In this document: piece by piece, positions 55,972-64,000 of the stretch | Position numbering within the stretch: the first letter of the stretch is position 1 | Layout: every line of letters begins with the position of its first letter | DNA from: Pseudoflavonifractor intestinihominis | GTDB taxonomy: Bacteria > Bacillota > Clostridia > Oscillospirales > Oscillospiraceae | Direction of reading: 5' to 3' | DNA: 64,000 nucleotides | Assembly (NCBI RefSeq): GCF_040096055.1 | Contig: NZ_JBBMFK010000019.1 | Span: forward strand, 1-64,000 | The notes under the pieces: model-generated | Told to the model about the DNA's origin: nothing | Seen by the model: only the letters and a program-made list of their open reading frames with translations | Database searches by the model: none | Position numbers and translations under genes: made by a program

Positions 55972-56576
55972 AAAGACTCGGGATCATTGGTGCAAGCGGC
56001 CATGGGAAAGTCGTCGCCGATATTGCGCGGAGCATGGGGTATGAGGAAATCCTTTTCTTTGACGACAGCGAAGGCTGCGCTTCCTGCAACGGTTACCCTG
56101 TTGTCGGCAAAAGCGCTGATATTTTTCACTTTAGCTGTGAGGGTATCGTCGCCATCGGGAACAGTCAGGTAAGACAAACATTACAGGAACGATTGGAGGC
56201 GGGCGGTATTCACGTTCCGGTTCTGATCCACCCCCATGCAGTACTGGCCCCAGACGTGACCGTCGGCGCGGGTACTGTCATTATGGCAGGTGCGGTCGTC
56301 AACCCCGGCAGCACGATCGGGAAAGGCTGCATCATCAATACCTGTGCCTCTGTGGATCACGATTGCCGTATTCACGATTATGTCCATATTTCGGTGGGCT
56401 CCCATCTGGCCGGGACCGTGCAGGTGGGACACAATACCTGGATCGGCATCGGCGCTGTGATCAGTAACAACCTGACCGTCTGCGCTGAATGCATGATCGG
56501 GGCCGGCGCGGTCGTGTGCCGTTCCATTGAAGAAAAAGGAACCTATGTGGGTGTCCCGGCGAGGAAGATCAAATGA
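55968..56576 (+). CDS. Sugar O/N-acetyltransferase, NeuD/PglD-like
   Basis: The 202-residue enzyme opens with the nucleotide-sugar binding domain (LGIIGASGHGKVVADIARSMGY, cited in part) and continues into a left-handed beta helix with ASVDHDCRIHDYVHISVGSHLAGTVQVG (cited in part), where the His in VDHDC is the catalytic base of PglD. It should N-acetylate the 4-amino sugar formed by the aminotransferase. It overlaps both neighbours by 4 bp. Confidence 0.92.
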   Translation: MKRLGIIGASGHGKVVADIARSMGYEEILFFDDSEGCASCNGYPVVGKSADIFHFSCEGIVAIGNSQVRQTLQERLEAGGIHVPVLIHPHAVLAPDVTVGAGTVIMAGAVVNPGSTIGKGCIINTCASVDHDCRIHDYVHISVGSHLAGTVQVGHNTWIGIGAVISNNLTVCAECMIGAGAVVCRSIEEKGTYVGVPARKIK

Positions 56577-57655
56577 AAATACTGATTCTGGCCAATAACG
56601 ATATCGGGCTATACCAGTTTCGGCGGGAGCTGATTGGCGCATTGCGGAAGGAAAATACGGTGGTACTCTCTCTTCCATACGGAGAAATGGTGGAGCCGCT
56701 GAAAGCTGAGGGCTGTAAATTCATTGATACCGCGGTTGACCGGCGGGGCGTCAATCCGATTACAGATCTGAAGCTGTTCTTTCAATACCGCAGGATTCTG
56801 AAAAAAGAGCAGCCTGATCTGGTGATTACATATACCATCAAGCCCAACATATATGGTGGGTTTGCATGCCGGCTCTGTAACGTCCCCTATGCAGTCAACA
56901 TTACCGGGCTTGGCACCGCCTTCCAGGGAAAGGGTCTGCTTCGGGCGGTTGTAACCTTCTTGTATAAGCTGGGGGCGAAGCGCGCAAAGGTCGTCTTTTT
57001 TGAGAACATGGAAAACCAGCAGATCTTTGTGGATGAGGGGATCGTGCCCGCAGAGAAGACATGCCTGCTCCCCGGAGCCGGTGTCAATCTGGAGCATTAT
57101 CACGTCCTGGACTATCCCGACAGCAGCGCGGAAACTCGTTTTCTCTTTATCGGCCGTGTGATGAAAGAGAAGGGGATCGACGAGCTTTTCTCAGCCATGC
57201 GCCGCCTCCATCAGGAGGGCTATAATTGCGTGCTGGATGTGCTCGGCGGATTCGAAGAAGATTATAAGCAGCAGATCCAGCAGTATGCGCGGGAAGGCTG
57301 GCTATATTATCACGGATATCAGAAAGACGTGCGCCCCTTTATTGCAGCGAGCCACTGCTTTGTGCTGCCCTCCTGGCACGAAGGAATGGCCAACACCAAT
57401 CTGGAGTGTGCCGCCAGCGGCCGTCCCGTCATCACAAGCAATATCCACGGCTGTAAGGAGGCTGTGGTAGAGGGCGTGAGCGGCCTGCTGTGTGAGAGAA
57501 AATCGCCTGAGAGTCTATACCAGACCATGAAGACATTTTTATCTTTGAGCCATGAAGAAAAACGCCAGATGGGCCTGGCCGGACGCCAGCATATGGAAGA
57601 CGTGTTTGATAAGAGGAAAGTGGTTGAAAGGACACTAGAAAGTCTGGGGCTATAA
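56573..57655 (+). CDS. Glycosyltransferase family 4 (PglA-like)
   Basis: The 360-residue enzyme has a GT-B fold: LILANNDIGLYQFRRELIGAL (cited in part), YTIKPNIYGGFACRL, NITGLGTAFQG, and the C-terminal donor motif WHEGMANTNLECAASGRPVI. It probably adds the second sugar to the lipid-linked first sugar, as PglA does. The ATG overlaps the acetyltransferase stop by 4 bp. It closes the first coupled block of the operon. Confidence 0.92.
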   Translation: MKILILANNDIGLYQFRRELIGALRKENTVVLSLPYGEMVEPLKAEGCKFIDTAVDRRGVNPITDLKLFFQYRRILKKEQPDLVITYTIKPNIYGGFACRLCNVPYAVNITGLGTAFQGKGLLRAVVTFLYKLGAKRAKVVFFENMENQQIFVDEGIVPAEKTCLLPGAGVNLEHYHVLDYPDSSAETRFLFIGRVMKEKGIDELFSAMRRLHQEGYNCVLDVLGGFEEDYKQQIQQYAREGWLYYHGYQKDVRPFIAASHCFVLPSWHEGMANTNLECAASGRPVITSNIHGCKEAVVEGVSGLLCERKSPESLYQTMKTFLSLSHEEKRQMGLAGRQHMEDVFDKRKVVERTLESLGL

Positions 57656-57759
57656 ACAGCGTACGTCGGATTTCGATATTGCACACTATTACGCACACAA
57701 ACCGAGGTTATTTAGAACTTATATTGTTTTAACGCCATACTTTTAAGGAATATAATGAA
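57656..57759 (+). other. Intergenic gap before the polymerase gene
   Basis: The 104-bp AT-rich gap with TTTTAAGGAATA just before the next start holds no gene. GC content falls from here on. Confidence 0.5.
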
Positions 57760-58878
57760 ATGATTATCCATTTTTCTGTACTGTTTATCATAATTGCCGC
57801 CGCTTGTATATGGGGAGGGACCATACGCCGCAGGAAACTCTTCTGCCTCAGCAATGGATACGATCTCGATAGCATGTTAGGTCCTCTTCTCCCCTGGCTG
57901 TTAGTATTTGGCTATCTGGCTTTTTTAGCCGGTATGAGATCAGATATGAACGACACATATGCATATGTAAATTCCTTCAACCTTGCCCCTGGAACCTTTG
58001 GCGCTATACAAGATATCCTGACCAGCAATCAGAAGGACAAGGCGTTCTATGCACTGCAAAATATATTTAAAATTTTTATAAGCAGTAATTATCATGTATG
58101 GTTCTTTTTCTTTTCAGTCATAGAATCTATTACTCTGATCCATATCTTGCGCAGAGAATGTGTAGATTTTACAATTGCGTGTTTTTATTTCTTTGCAAGC
58201 ACCTTGTATTATAACTATTTCTCCATGATGCGTCAGTGGTTCGCAGTTGTAATGCTATTTGCAGGCGGATTGCTGATAAAAAAGGATAAAACCATTCCGT
58301 ATATTCTTCTCTGCTTCGTTATGGCCCAATTCCATGCTTCCGCCCTTCTTTTCATTCCTGTTTATTTCATGGTACGCGGTAAGGCGTGGAGTACCAAGCA
58401 AAACGTACTGATTGGCTTATTTTCAATTGGACTGGTGCTATTAAACCCTATATTGTCCGGTATGGAAAATCTACTGCAAGATACCACATACGATTATGTC
58501 ATTGACACCATGCAAAATAGTTCCGGCTCTTCAGCCATTCGGATTATTATAGCAGCTGTGCCCGTTATTTTATCTTGGATTTACAGGAACAGCATAACGG
58601 AAAAAATGATAAATATAGCTGCAAATATGTCTCTTATAAATTTATTGCTTACCATTTTGGCTACCTTTACGAGCGGATTGTATGTTGTTCGTCTGTCGGT
58701 TTATACAAACATGTACAATCTGATTTTATATCCGTACCTGCTGACTGTGTGTTTTAAAGGCCGAAATCGCCAAATTGTCAAATTGGCATTTTATATATTT
58801 TATTTCCTCTTCTATCTATACCAAATGGGCTATCAGGGCGCCTTTGGGTATGTCAGTGATATTTTAGGAACATATTAA
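57760..58878 (+). CDS. EpsG/Wzy-type polysaccharide polymerase
   Basis: The 372-residue membrane protein has about ten hydrophobic helices and the EpsG-family pattern FLAGMRSDMNDTYAYVNSF near the first loop, NYHVWFFFFSVIESITLIH, and FSMMRQWFAVVMLFAGG. EpsG proteins polymerise the repeat unit outside the membrane. The ATG follows AAGGAATATAATGAA. The gene is much lower in GC than the upstream block, which suggests separate acquisition. Confidence 0.88.
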   Translation: MIIHFSVLFIIIAAACIWGGTIRRRKLFCLSNGYDLDSMLGPLLPWLLVFGYLAFLAGMRSDMNDTYAYVNSFNLAPGTFGAIQDILTSNQKDKAFYALQNIFKIFISSNYHVWFFFFSVIESITLIHILRRECVDFTIACFYFFASTLYYNYFSMMRQWFAVVMLFAGGLLIKKDKTIPYILLCFVMAQFHASALLFIPVYFMVRGKAWSTKQNVLIGLFSIGLVLLNPILSGMENLLQDTTYDYVIDTMQNSSGSSAIRIIIAAVPVILSWIYRNSITEKMINIAANMSLINLLLTILATFTSGLYVVRLSVYTNMYNLILYPYLLTVCFKGRNRQIVKLAFYIFYFLFYLYQMGYQGAFGYVSDILGTY

Positions 58879-59011
58879 AACAGCTTGAAATCGAGTTTCC
58901 TTAAACCTGTTCACGTACAGAACTCGTTTATTTTATCTGTAACAGCAAAAAGGCCTTTGCAGTCTAATGCTCTCAAATTATAAAGTAATTTTGGGAAGGA
59001 GCTTTAAACCC

Positions 59012-59416
59012 ATGAAAAAGGTCATTACTTATGGAACTTTTGACTTGCTGCACTACGGCCATATCAATCTTCTCCGCAGGGCAAAGGAACTGGGAGATTA
59101 TTTGATCGTTGCACTTTCCACGGATGAATTCAACTGGAACGAAAAACACAAAAAGTGCTATTTTACTTATGAACAGCGGAAGCAGCTTCTGGAGGCGATC
59201 CGCTATGTCGACCTGGTTATCCCGGAAGAGTGCTGGGAGCAGAAGACGGCCGACGTCAGGGAATACCACGTAGATACCTTTGTCATCGGAGATGACTGGA
59301 CGGGAAAATTTGATTTTCTCAAAGAGCAATGCGAGGTTGTCTACCTGCCCAGAACCCCTGAAATCTCTACGACGCAAATAAAGGAAGATCTAAAGGAGCA
59401 GCTGGATGGACAATAA
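59012..59416 (+). CDS. tagD: Glycerol-3-phosphate cytidylyltransferase
   Basis: The 134-residue nucleotidyltransferase has YGTFDLLHYGHINLLRRAKE with the catalytic HxGH, EKHKKCYFTYEQR, and PRTPEISTTQIKE, which are TagD signatures. It makes CDP-glycerol (or a related CDP-alditol). The ATG at 59012 follows AAGGAG by 10 bases. It overlaps licD by 11 bases, so its product is probably used by the LicD-like transferase. Confidence 0.92.
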   Translation: MKKVITYGTFDLLHYGHINLLRRAKELGDYLIVALSTDEFNWNEKHKKCYFTYEQRKQLLEAIRYVDLVIPEECWEQKTADVREYHVDTFVIGDDWTGKFDFLKEQCEVVYLPRTPEISTTQIKEDLKEQLDGQ

Positions 59417-60242
59417 CGTATTGAGAAAATTGCAGCTGATCCAGCTGGAAATCTTAACTTTTGTAGATCGCATTTGCAGAGAACACCAGATCCCATATTC
59501 CCTGTATGCCGGCACACTTTTGGGCGCGGTCCGGCATAAAGGCTTTATTCCCTGGGATGATGATTTGGACATCTGCATGTCCCGCGAAAACTATGACCGT
59601 TTTATCCAACTTTGGCCAACAATTTCTCATGACGGTTATATTATGCAGAACAAAGAAAACTGCCCCGCATTTACACAATCATTTACAAAGATTCGGAAAG
59701 AGCATACAACTTTTCTGCAGGAAGCCTGGGAAGCCGGCAGATACCATACCGGAATTTTCATTGACATTTTCCCCATTGACCGGATACCAGATTCTAAAAT
59801 AGGCCGTTTGAAATTTACTTGGGATGTTTTGTGCTATCAGCTCTATACCCGTGAATTCCCGCCCAAACAATATGGGGTTGAAAAGTGGATCGTGGCGTCG
59901 GTTCTGCTCACAATGACCCCTAAGGCCAGGAGGGCGGATAAGCGCAGGAAACTTTTATCCAATATCGTCCGATTTAATCCCGTCCATCACTATGAAACCG
60001 TCGCAATCGAAACTTTGTCTTCTGTAAAAAAACCGTTTGCAGCGGATATGTTGGACGAGTATGTTTTTCTGCCGTTTGAAAATGGAAACTTTATGTGCTT
60101 TGCCGGCTGGGATGATCATCTAAAACGCAAGTATGGCGACTATATGCAGCTTCCTCCCGAAGATCAGCGTGAGTGGAAGCACCATCCCATTATTTTGGAC
60201 TTTGAACACAACTATGAGGAATTATCGCCAGAGAAAGGATAA
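59406..60242 (+). CDS. licD: LicD family phosphotransferase
   Basis: The 278-residue protein has the LicD core: YSLYAGTLLGAVRHKGFIPWDDDLDICMSRENYDRF (cited in part) with the metal-binding DDDLD, and FIDIFPIDRIP. LicD enzymes transfer phosphocholine or phospho-alditols onto sugars. Coupling with TagD suggests phosphoglycerol decoration of the polysaccharide. It ends 5 bases before the next glycosyltransferase. Confidence 0.92.
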   Translation: MDNNVLRKLQLIQLEILTFVDRICREHQIPYSLYAGTLLGAVRHKGFIPWDDDLDICMSRENYDRFIQLWPTISHDGYIMQNKENCPAFTQSFTKIRKEHTTFLQEAWEAGRYHTGIFIDIFPIDRIPDSKIGRLKFTWDVLCYQLYTREFPPKQYGVEKWIVASVLLTMTPKARRADKRRKLLSNIVRFNPVHHYETVAIETLSSVKKPFAADMLDEYVFLPFENGNFMCFAGWDDHLKRKYGDYMQLPPEDQREWKHHPIILDFEHNYEELSPEKG

Positions 60243-60247
60243 ACGGC

Positions 60248-61372
60248 ATGGATAGTCCAATTCGTGTCCTGCACGTAATCGGTATTATGAATCGAGGCGG
60301 TGCGGAGACGATGATCATGAATCTTTATCGAAATATTGACCGCACAAAAGTCCAATTTGATTTTGTAGAAAATTCGGATAAACCCGCGGTATTCGATGAA
60401 GAAATACGCTCTCTTGGAGGACAAATTTTCCGCTGTCCGCATTATAGCGTAAAAAATCACTTTACATACTGCAAGTGGTGGGAGAACTTTTTTCGTATAC
60501 ATAAAAATGAATATTCCATCGTACACGGGCACCTGGGGAGTACTGCTGCAATATATCTACATATTGCGAAAAAATACGGAATTTATTCCATCGCTCATTC
60601 CCATAATACCAATGCCATGAAAAATTTAAGCGATTTAAGATATGCCTTATTTACCTATCCGACTCGTTTTATAGCCGATCATTTTTTTACCTGCTCCAGA
60701 GAGGCTGGTATTTCACGGTACGGCAAAAAAATTGGCAATGATATAGAGCAGTGTACCCACTTGCCAAATGCAATTGAAATAAATAAGTTTTCATTTAATG
60801 CAAGTTCCCGTAAAATGATACGGAATATGCTCGGCATAGCAGATACACAGTTCGTAGTTGGAAATATCAGTCGCTTTTCAGCCCAAAAAAACCATATTTT
60901 TTTGCTCGATATTTTTGAGAGAATCTGTAGAAAAAGTCCTAATGCAGTCCTACTTTTGGTAGGTGATGGGGAACGGCGTGCAGAGATTGAAGCATATATT
61001 GCAGAAAAGAAGCTGAAGCATGTCATTCTAACGGGAGTAAAGAGCAATACTTGGGACTATTATCAGGCGATGGATGTGTTCTTAATGCCGTCGCTTTACG
61101 AGGGTCTGCCGGTCTCCCTGGTCGAAGCCCAGGCGTCCGGCCTTCCTTGCTGTGTATCTTCCGCTGTACCGCGTGAGGCAGCAATTACAGATCTTGTTCA
61201 ATTCCGCTCTTTGGAGGACAGCGCTGAGCAGTGGGCAGATTGGGTCCTTACATACTGCCATTCCCCCCGTCAGGATAGACAATCAGAGCTCCGAAATGCC
61301 GGATATGATATTTCCGAAACTGCCAGGTGGCTGGAGAATTATTACTTGGAAGTGGTAAGAAGTCATGGATAA
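60248..61372 (+). CDS. Glycosyltransferase family 4/1
   Basis: The 374-residue GT-B enzyme starts LHVIGIMNRGGAETMIMNLY and contains GNISRFSAQKN, and the donor-site FLMPSLYEGLPVSLVEAQASGLP with the paired Glu. It is a cytoplasmic retaining transferase whose sugar is unknown. It overlaps the GT2 gene by 8 bp. Composition is AT-rich like the polymerase. Confidence 0.92.
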   Translation: MDSPIRVLHVIGIMNRGGAETMIMNLYRNIDRTKVQFDFVENSDKPAVFDEEIRSLGGQIFRCPHYSVKNHFTYCKWWENFFRIHKNEYSIVHGHLGSTAAIYLHIAKKYGIYSIAHSHNTNAMKNLSDLRYALFTYPTRFIADHFFTCSREAGISRYGKKIGNDIEQCTHLPNAIEINKFSFNASSRKMIRNMLGIADTQFVVGNISRFSAQKNHIFLLDIFERICRKSPNAVLLLVGDGERRAEIEAYIAEKKLKHVILTGVKSNTWDYYQAMDVFLMPSLYEGLPVSLVEAQASGLPCCVSSAVPREAAITDLVQFRSLEDSAEQWADWVLTYCHSPRQDRQSELRNAGYDISETARWLENYYLEVVRSHG

Positions 61373-62258
61373 AAAAATACTGCTTACTATTTTTACTCCG
61401 GCTTATAACCGGGCTCACACCTTGCGCCGGACCTATGAGAGCCTGCTTTCCCAAGGCTGCAAAGACTTTATTTGGCTGGTGGTGGATGACGGCTCTCAGG
61501 ACAATACTGCCGAATTGGTGTGTCAGTGGCAGGCTCAAGATAACGGCTTTGAAATTCGGTATGTTTATAAAGAAAATGGCGGGATGCATACAGCTCACAA
61601 TACGGCCTATGAGAACATTGACACCGAGCTAAATGTCTGCATTGACTCGGATGATAAACTTGCTCCTGGCGCTGTGCAAAAGATATTGGCAAAATGGGAG
61701 CAAGTCCGCCAGCAAGACTATGCCGGTATCATTGGATTGGATGCGGATTTCAAAGGTAATGTGATTGGGAAAGGCTTTCCTGATGGTATGACAGAGACCA
61801 CAGTCTCTGGTTATTATGCAGCGGGAGGAAGCGGCGACAAAAAGCTGGTCTATCGCACTGACATCATCAAGAAGTATCCGCCTTACCCGGTCTTTGAAGG
61901 GGAAAAATACATTTCACTCGCCTATAAATATCGGCTGATTGACCAGACATATAAAATGGCGGTTTTGGACGAGATTCTCTGCAATGTAGAGTACCAGCCG
62001 GACGGCTCTTCTAATAACATGTGGAAGCAGTATTTGAAAAATCCAAAGGGCTGGGCATTCTGGAGAAAAGTATGTATGAATTATCCAGTCTCAAGAAAAC
62101 GCCTGGTAACGGATTGTATTCACTATGTTTCCAGTTGTGTGCTTTCCGGAAATATAGCTTTTATATCTCAATCTCCCAAAAAGCTTTTGACTGTTGCCTG
62201 CACTCTGCCAGGTATCGCACTTTCCTGGATCGTAAAAAGAAAGGCGAAGATAAAATGA
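61365..62258 (+). CDS. Glycosyltransferase family 2
   Basis: The 297-residue GT-A enzyme begins LTIFTPAYNRAHTLRRTYESLLSQG (cited in part), with VVDDGSQDNT and CIDSDDKLAPG (the DxD metal site). A hydrophobic C-terminal end (LTVACTLPGIALSWIV) may anchor it. It overlaps the next gene by 4 bp. Confidence 0.92.
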   Translation: MDKKILLTIFTPAYNRAHTLRRTYESLLSQGCKDFIWLVVDDGSQDNTAELVCQWQAQDNGFEIRYVYKENGGMHTAHNTAYENIDTELNVCIDSDDKLAPGAVQKILAKWEQVRQQDYAGIIGLDADFKGNVIGKGFPDGMTETTVSGYYAAGGSGDKKLVYRTDIIKKYPPYPVFEGEKYISLAYKYRLIDQTYKMAVLDEILCNVEYQPDGSSNNMWKQYLKNPKGWAFWRKVCMNYPVSRKRLVTDCIHYVSSCVLSGNIAFISQSPKKLLTVACTLPGIALSWIVKRKAKIK

Positions 62259-62947
62259 TTCCCAAGAAAATTCACTACTGCTGGTTTGGCCGGGGACAGA
62301 AGCCAAAGATGGCCCAAAAATGTATTGCCAGCTGGAAAAAATATTGCCCCGATTATGAGATCATCGAGTGGAATGAAGACAATTTTGATGTAAACATGAA
62401 CGGCTATACCAGAATGTGTATAGAGCAGAAAAAATATGCCTTTTTAAGCGACTATGCCAGATTAGTAGTGGTAGCTGAACAGGGCGGAATCTACTTTGAT
62501 ACCGATGTGGAGTTGGTCCGCAGTCCGGACTTCTTGCTTACACACGGCGCCTTTTTCGGCTTTGAGACCCCGGAGTTTGTCGCCAGCGGCCTGGGATTTG
62601 GTTCAGAGGCCCATGGAACTGTAATCGACGCGATGCGCCAGGAATATGACCCCCTCCTAGATGGACAGCATGGCGTTATCGGTTGTCCGCGACTCAACAC
62701 AAAGGCACTGGAGGCGCTTGGGCTGCGTAGGGACGGCTCCTTACAGGAAATCGCAGATGCGGTGATTTATCCTCCGGACTGGTTTAATCCCTATGAGAGC
62801 GCTACCGGACGTCTCAACAAAACCGAACATACCGTTTCTATCCACTGGTATTCCGCCAGCTGGATGAGCCCCCTCAGAAGGCTTCGCAGCACTATATCAA
62901 AGCCTCTGCATCGGATTTTAGGTGTGGATTTCTTCAGGAGAACATAA
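62255..62947 (+). CDS. Glycosyltransferase with DxD motif (capsular polysaccharide synthesis type)
   Basis: The 230-residue enzyme has IPKKIHYCWFGRGQKPKM, SDYARLVVVAEQGGIYFDTDVEL with the DTDVE metal site, and HWYSASWMSP near the end, as in the sugar transferases related to mannosyltransferase OCH1. It is complete at a typical short length. Only two bases separate its stop from the next start. Confidence 0.92.
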   Translation: MIPKKIHYCWFGRGQKPKMAQKCIASWKKYCPDYEIIEWNEDNFDVNMNGYTRMCIEQKKYAFLSDYARLVVVAEQGGIYFDTDVELVRSPDFLLTHGAFFGFETPEFVASGLGFGSEAHGTVIDAMRQEYDPLLDGQHGVIGCPRLNTKALEALGLRRDGSLQEIADAVIYPPDWFNPYESATGRLNKTEHTVSIHWYSASWMSPLRRLRSTISKPLHRILGVDFFRRT

Positions 62948-62949
62948 CA

Positions 62950-64000
62950 ATGGAGAAAAAACGTGTCTTAGTGGCATCACATGCGCTGGAACTGGGAGGG
63001 GCAGAACGCGCACTGCTCGGTCTGCTAAACGCATTTGATTCCGATCGATATGAGGTAGATTTATTTTTGCTGCGTCACAGCGGTGAACTGCTGCCCTACA
63101 TCCCCTCCAATATACGGTTGCTTCCCGAGATAAAACAGTATACATGCTTAGCAGAACCTATTACAGAAACGCTAAAAAAAGGGGCTTTCGGCGTAGTCTT
63201 AGGACGTGCCTGGGGGAAATATAAAGCCAGACAATTTCTGAAGTCACATCCGTCTGAATTGGATCAGGCTGTATCTTTGGAGTACAGCCACAAATATACA
63301 AAAAACTTTATGCCGCAGATCAGCCATAAAAATTATGATTTAGCCGTCAGTTTTTTGACTCCTCACTACTTTGTAGCGGAAAAAGTAACGGCAAAGGTCA
63401 AAGTCGCCTGGATCCATACCGATTACTCAGCGCTCCAGATAGACACCGTGTCAGAGCTGCAAATGTGGTCGGCCTACGACAAAATCGCCTCTATTTCGGA
63501 CCACTGTACCAAGGGATTTTTAGAGCAGTTCCCCTCTCTTCAGGAACGGATTATCAGAATTGACAATATTATTTCTCCGGAATTGATTTACCGGCAAGCG
63601 GAGGAATCTGTTCCGGAGGGAATGGAAAAAGGAAGCTATAAGCTGCTTTCGGTAGGTCGCTTTTGCACCGCTAAAAATTTTGATAATGTTCCGTTTATCT
63701 GCCGTTTGATTCGTGCCTCGGGTCTGGATGTCCACTGGTATCTCATTGGATTTGGCGGAGATGAAAAATTGATACGCCAAAACATTGTAAAAGCTGAAAT
63801 GCAGGATTATGTCACCGTTTTAGGGAAAAAAAGCAACCCATACCCTTATATGAAAGCCTGTGACCTATATGTGCAGCCTTCCAGATACGAGGGAAACTGT
63901 GTTTCCGTCCATGAAGCTCAAATCTTGGGGAAAGCAGTTGTCATTACCAACTACGCCACCTCCGCCAGCCAGCTGGAGGACGGTGTGGACGGCGTGATCG
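62950..64000 (+). CDS. Glycosyltransferase family 4 (partial, runs off the window)
   Basis: The reading frame opens with ATG at 62950 and stays open to the last base (350 codons). It begins EKKRVLVASHALELGGAERAL (cited in part), with VGRFCTAKNFDNVPF and the donor motif CVSVHEAQILGKAVVITNYA. It is another GT-B transferase of the operon. The ribosome site is weak (GGAGAACATAAC), but the gene follows its neighbour directly, so translation is probably coupled. Confidence 0.9.
   Translation, partial: MEKKRVLVASHALELGGAERALLGLLNAFDSDRYEVDLFLLRHSGELLPYIPSNIRLLPEIKQYTCLAEPITETLKKGAFGVVLGRAWGKYKARQFLKSHPSELDQAVSLEYSHKYTKNFMPQISHKNYDLAVSFLTPHYFVAEKVTAKVKVAWIHTDYSALQIDTVSELQMWSAYDKIASISDHCTKGFLEQFPSLQERIIRIDNIISPELIYRQAEESVPEGMEKGSYKLLSVGRFCTAKNFDNVPFICRLIRASGLDVHWYLIGFGGDEKLIRQNIVKAEMQDYVTVLGKKSNPYPYMKACDLYVQPSRYEGNCVSVHEAQILGKAVVITNYATSASQLEDGVDGVI

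Overview
The window looks like a chromosome segment of a spore-forming, high-GC member of the Clostridia, probably Oscillospiraceae (Flavonifractor, Intestinimonas or Lawsonibacter-like). This is inferred from strong Shine-Dalgarno sites, sporulation genes (spoVAC, spoIID, a spoIIID fragment), the short archaeal-type prolyl-tRNA synthetase, a bifunctional AdhE with Rex-type operators, and Firmicutes-style lipoprotein signals. No rRNA, tRNA or CRISPR array was seen.

Layout. 1-5326: a 9-bp tandem repeat, an ECF sigma factor with its membrane-anchored partner, spoVAC, a DUF6530/GIY-YIG pair behind a promoter with twin palindromes, dCMP deaminase and a zinc-ribbon membrane protein. 5327-12141: a molybdenum (or tungsten) region on the minus strand, with a cofactor operon (moeA-like, moaC, moaA, MOSC, mogA, mop) and the modABC transporter. 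Each half is preceded by a Moco-family riboswitch. 12224-20600: a lipoprotein, an AT-rich amidase-domain gene split by an in-frame stop, adhE, mnmE, a DnaA-box cluster and a flavoprotein. 20867-25274: a five-gene cluster (Cys-rich DUF5714 protein, Cys-rich ABC binding protein, ATPase, permease, frameshifted CobW-type GTPase). This is a candidate undescribed metal or cofactor uptake system. 25324-36226: spoIID, citrate synthase, a GNAT enzyme, a cloverleaf-like repeat, an orphan histidine kinase, a zinc-dependent phospholipase C-like protein, proS, a MATE pump and mgtE.

36386-48856 is a 12.5-kb integrated element inserted in the fifth to sixth codon of ychF. Its tyrosine integrase gene lies at the right end and rebuilds the ychF start, while the host promoter and first codons are stranded at the left end. 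It carries a serine recombinase, a type III restriction-modification system and an AbiE-type toxin-antitoxin pair. It also has mobC, a replication initiator and a DnaC-like ATPase, but no relaxase. Five degenerate repeats, each ending in a Shine-Dalgarno-like motif, lie upstream of mobC. The 3' end of ychF also has a nearby second, synonymously diverged copy of its tail, a likely scar of another integration.

50273-53692 holds ppk, ppx and a truncated spoIIID. 53959 to the window end is a lower-GC surface polysaccharide operon. It begins with a PglE/PglC/PglD/PglA-like set (bacillosamine-type sugar priming), followed by a Wzy/EpsG polymerase, TagD and LicD (phospho-alditol decoration) and further glycosyltransferases. 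The last gene runs off the window.
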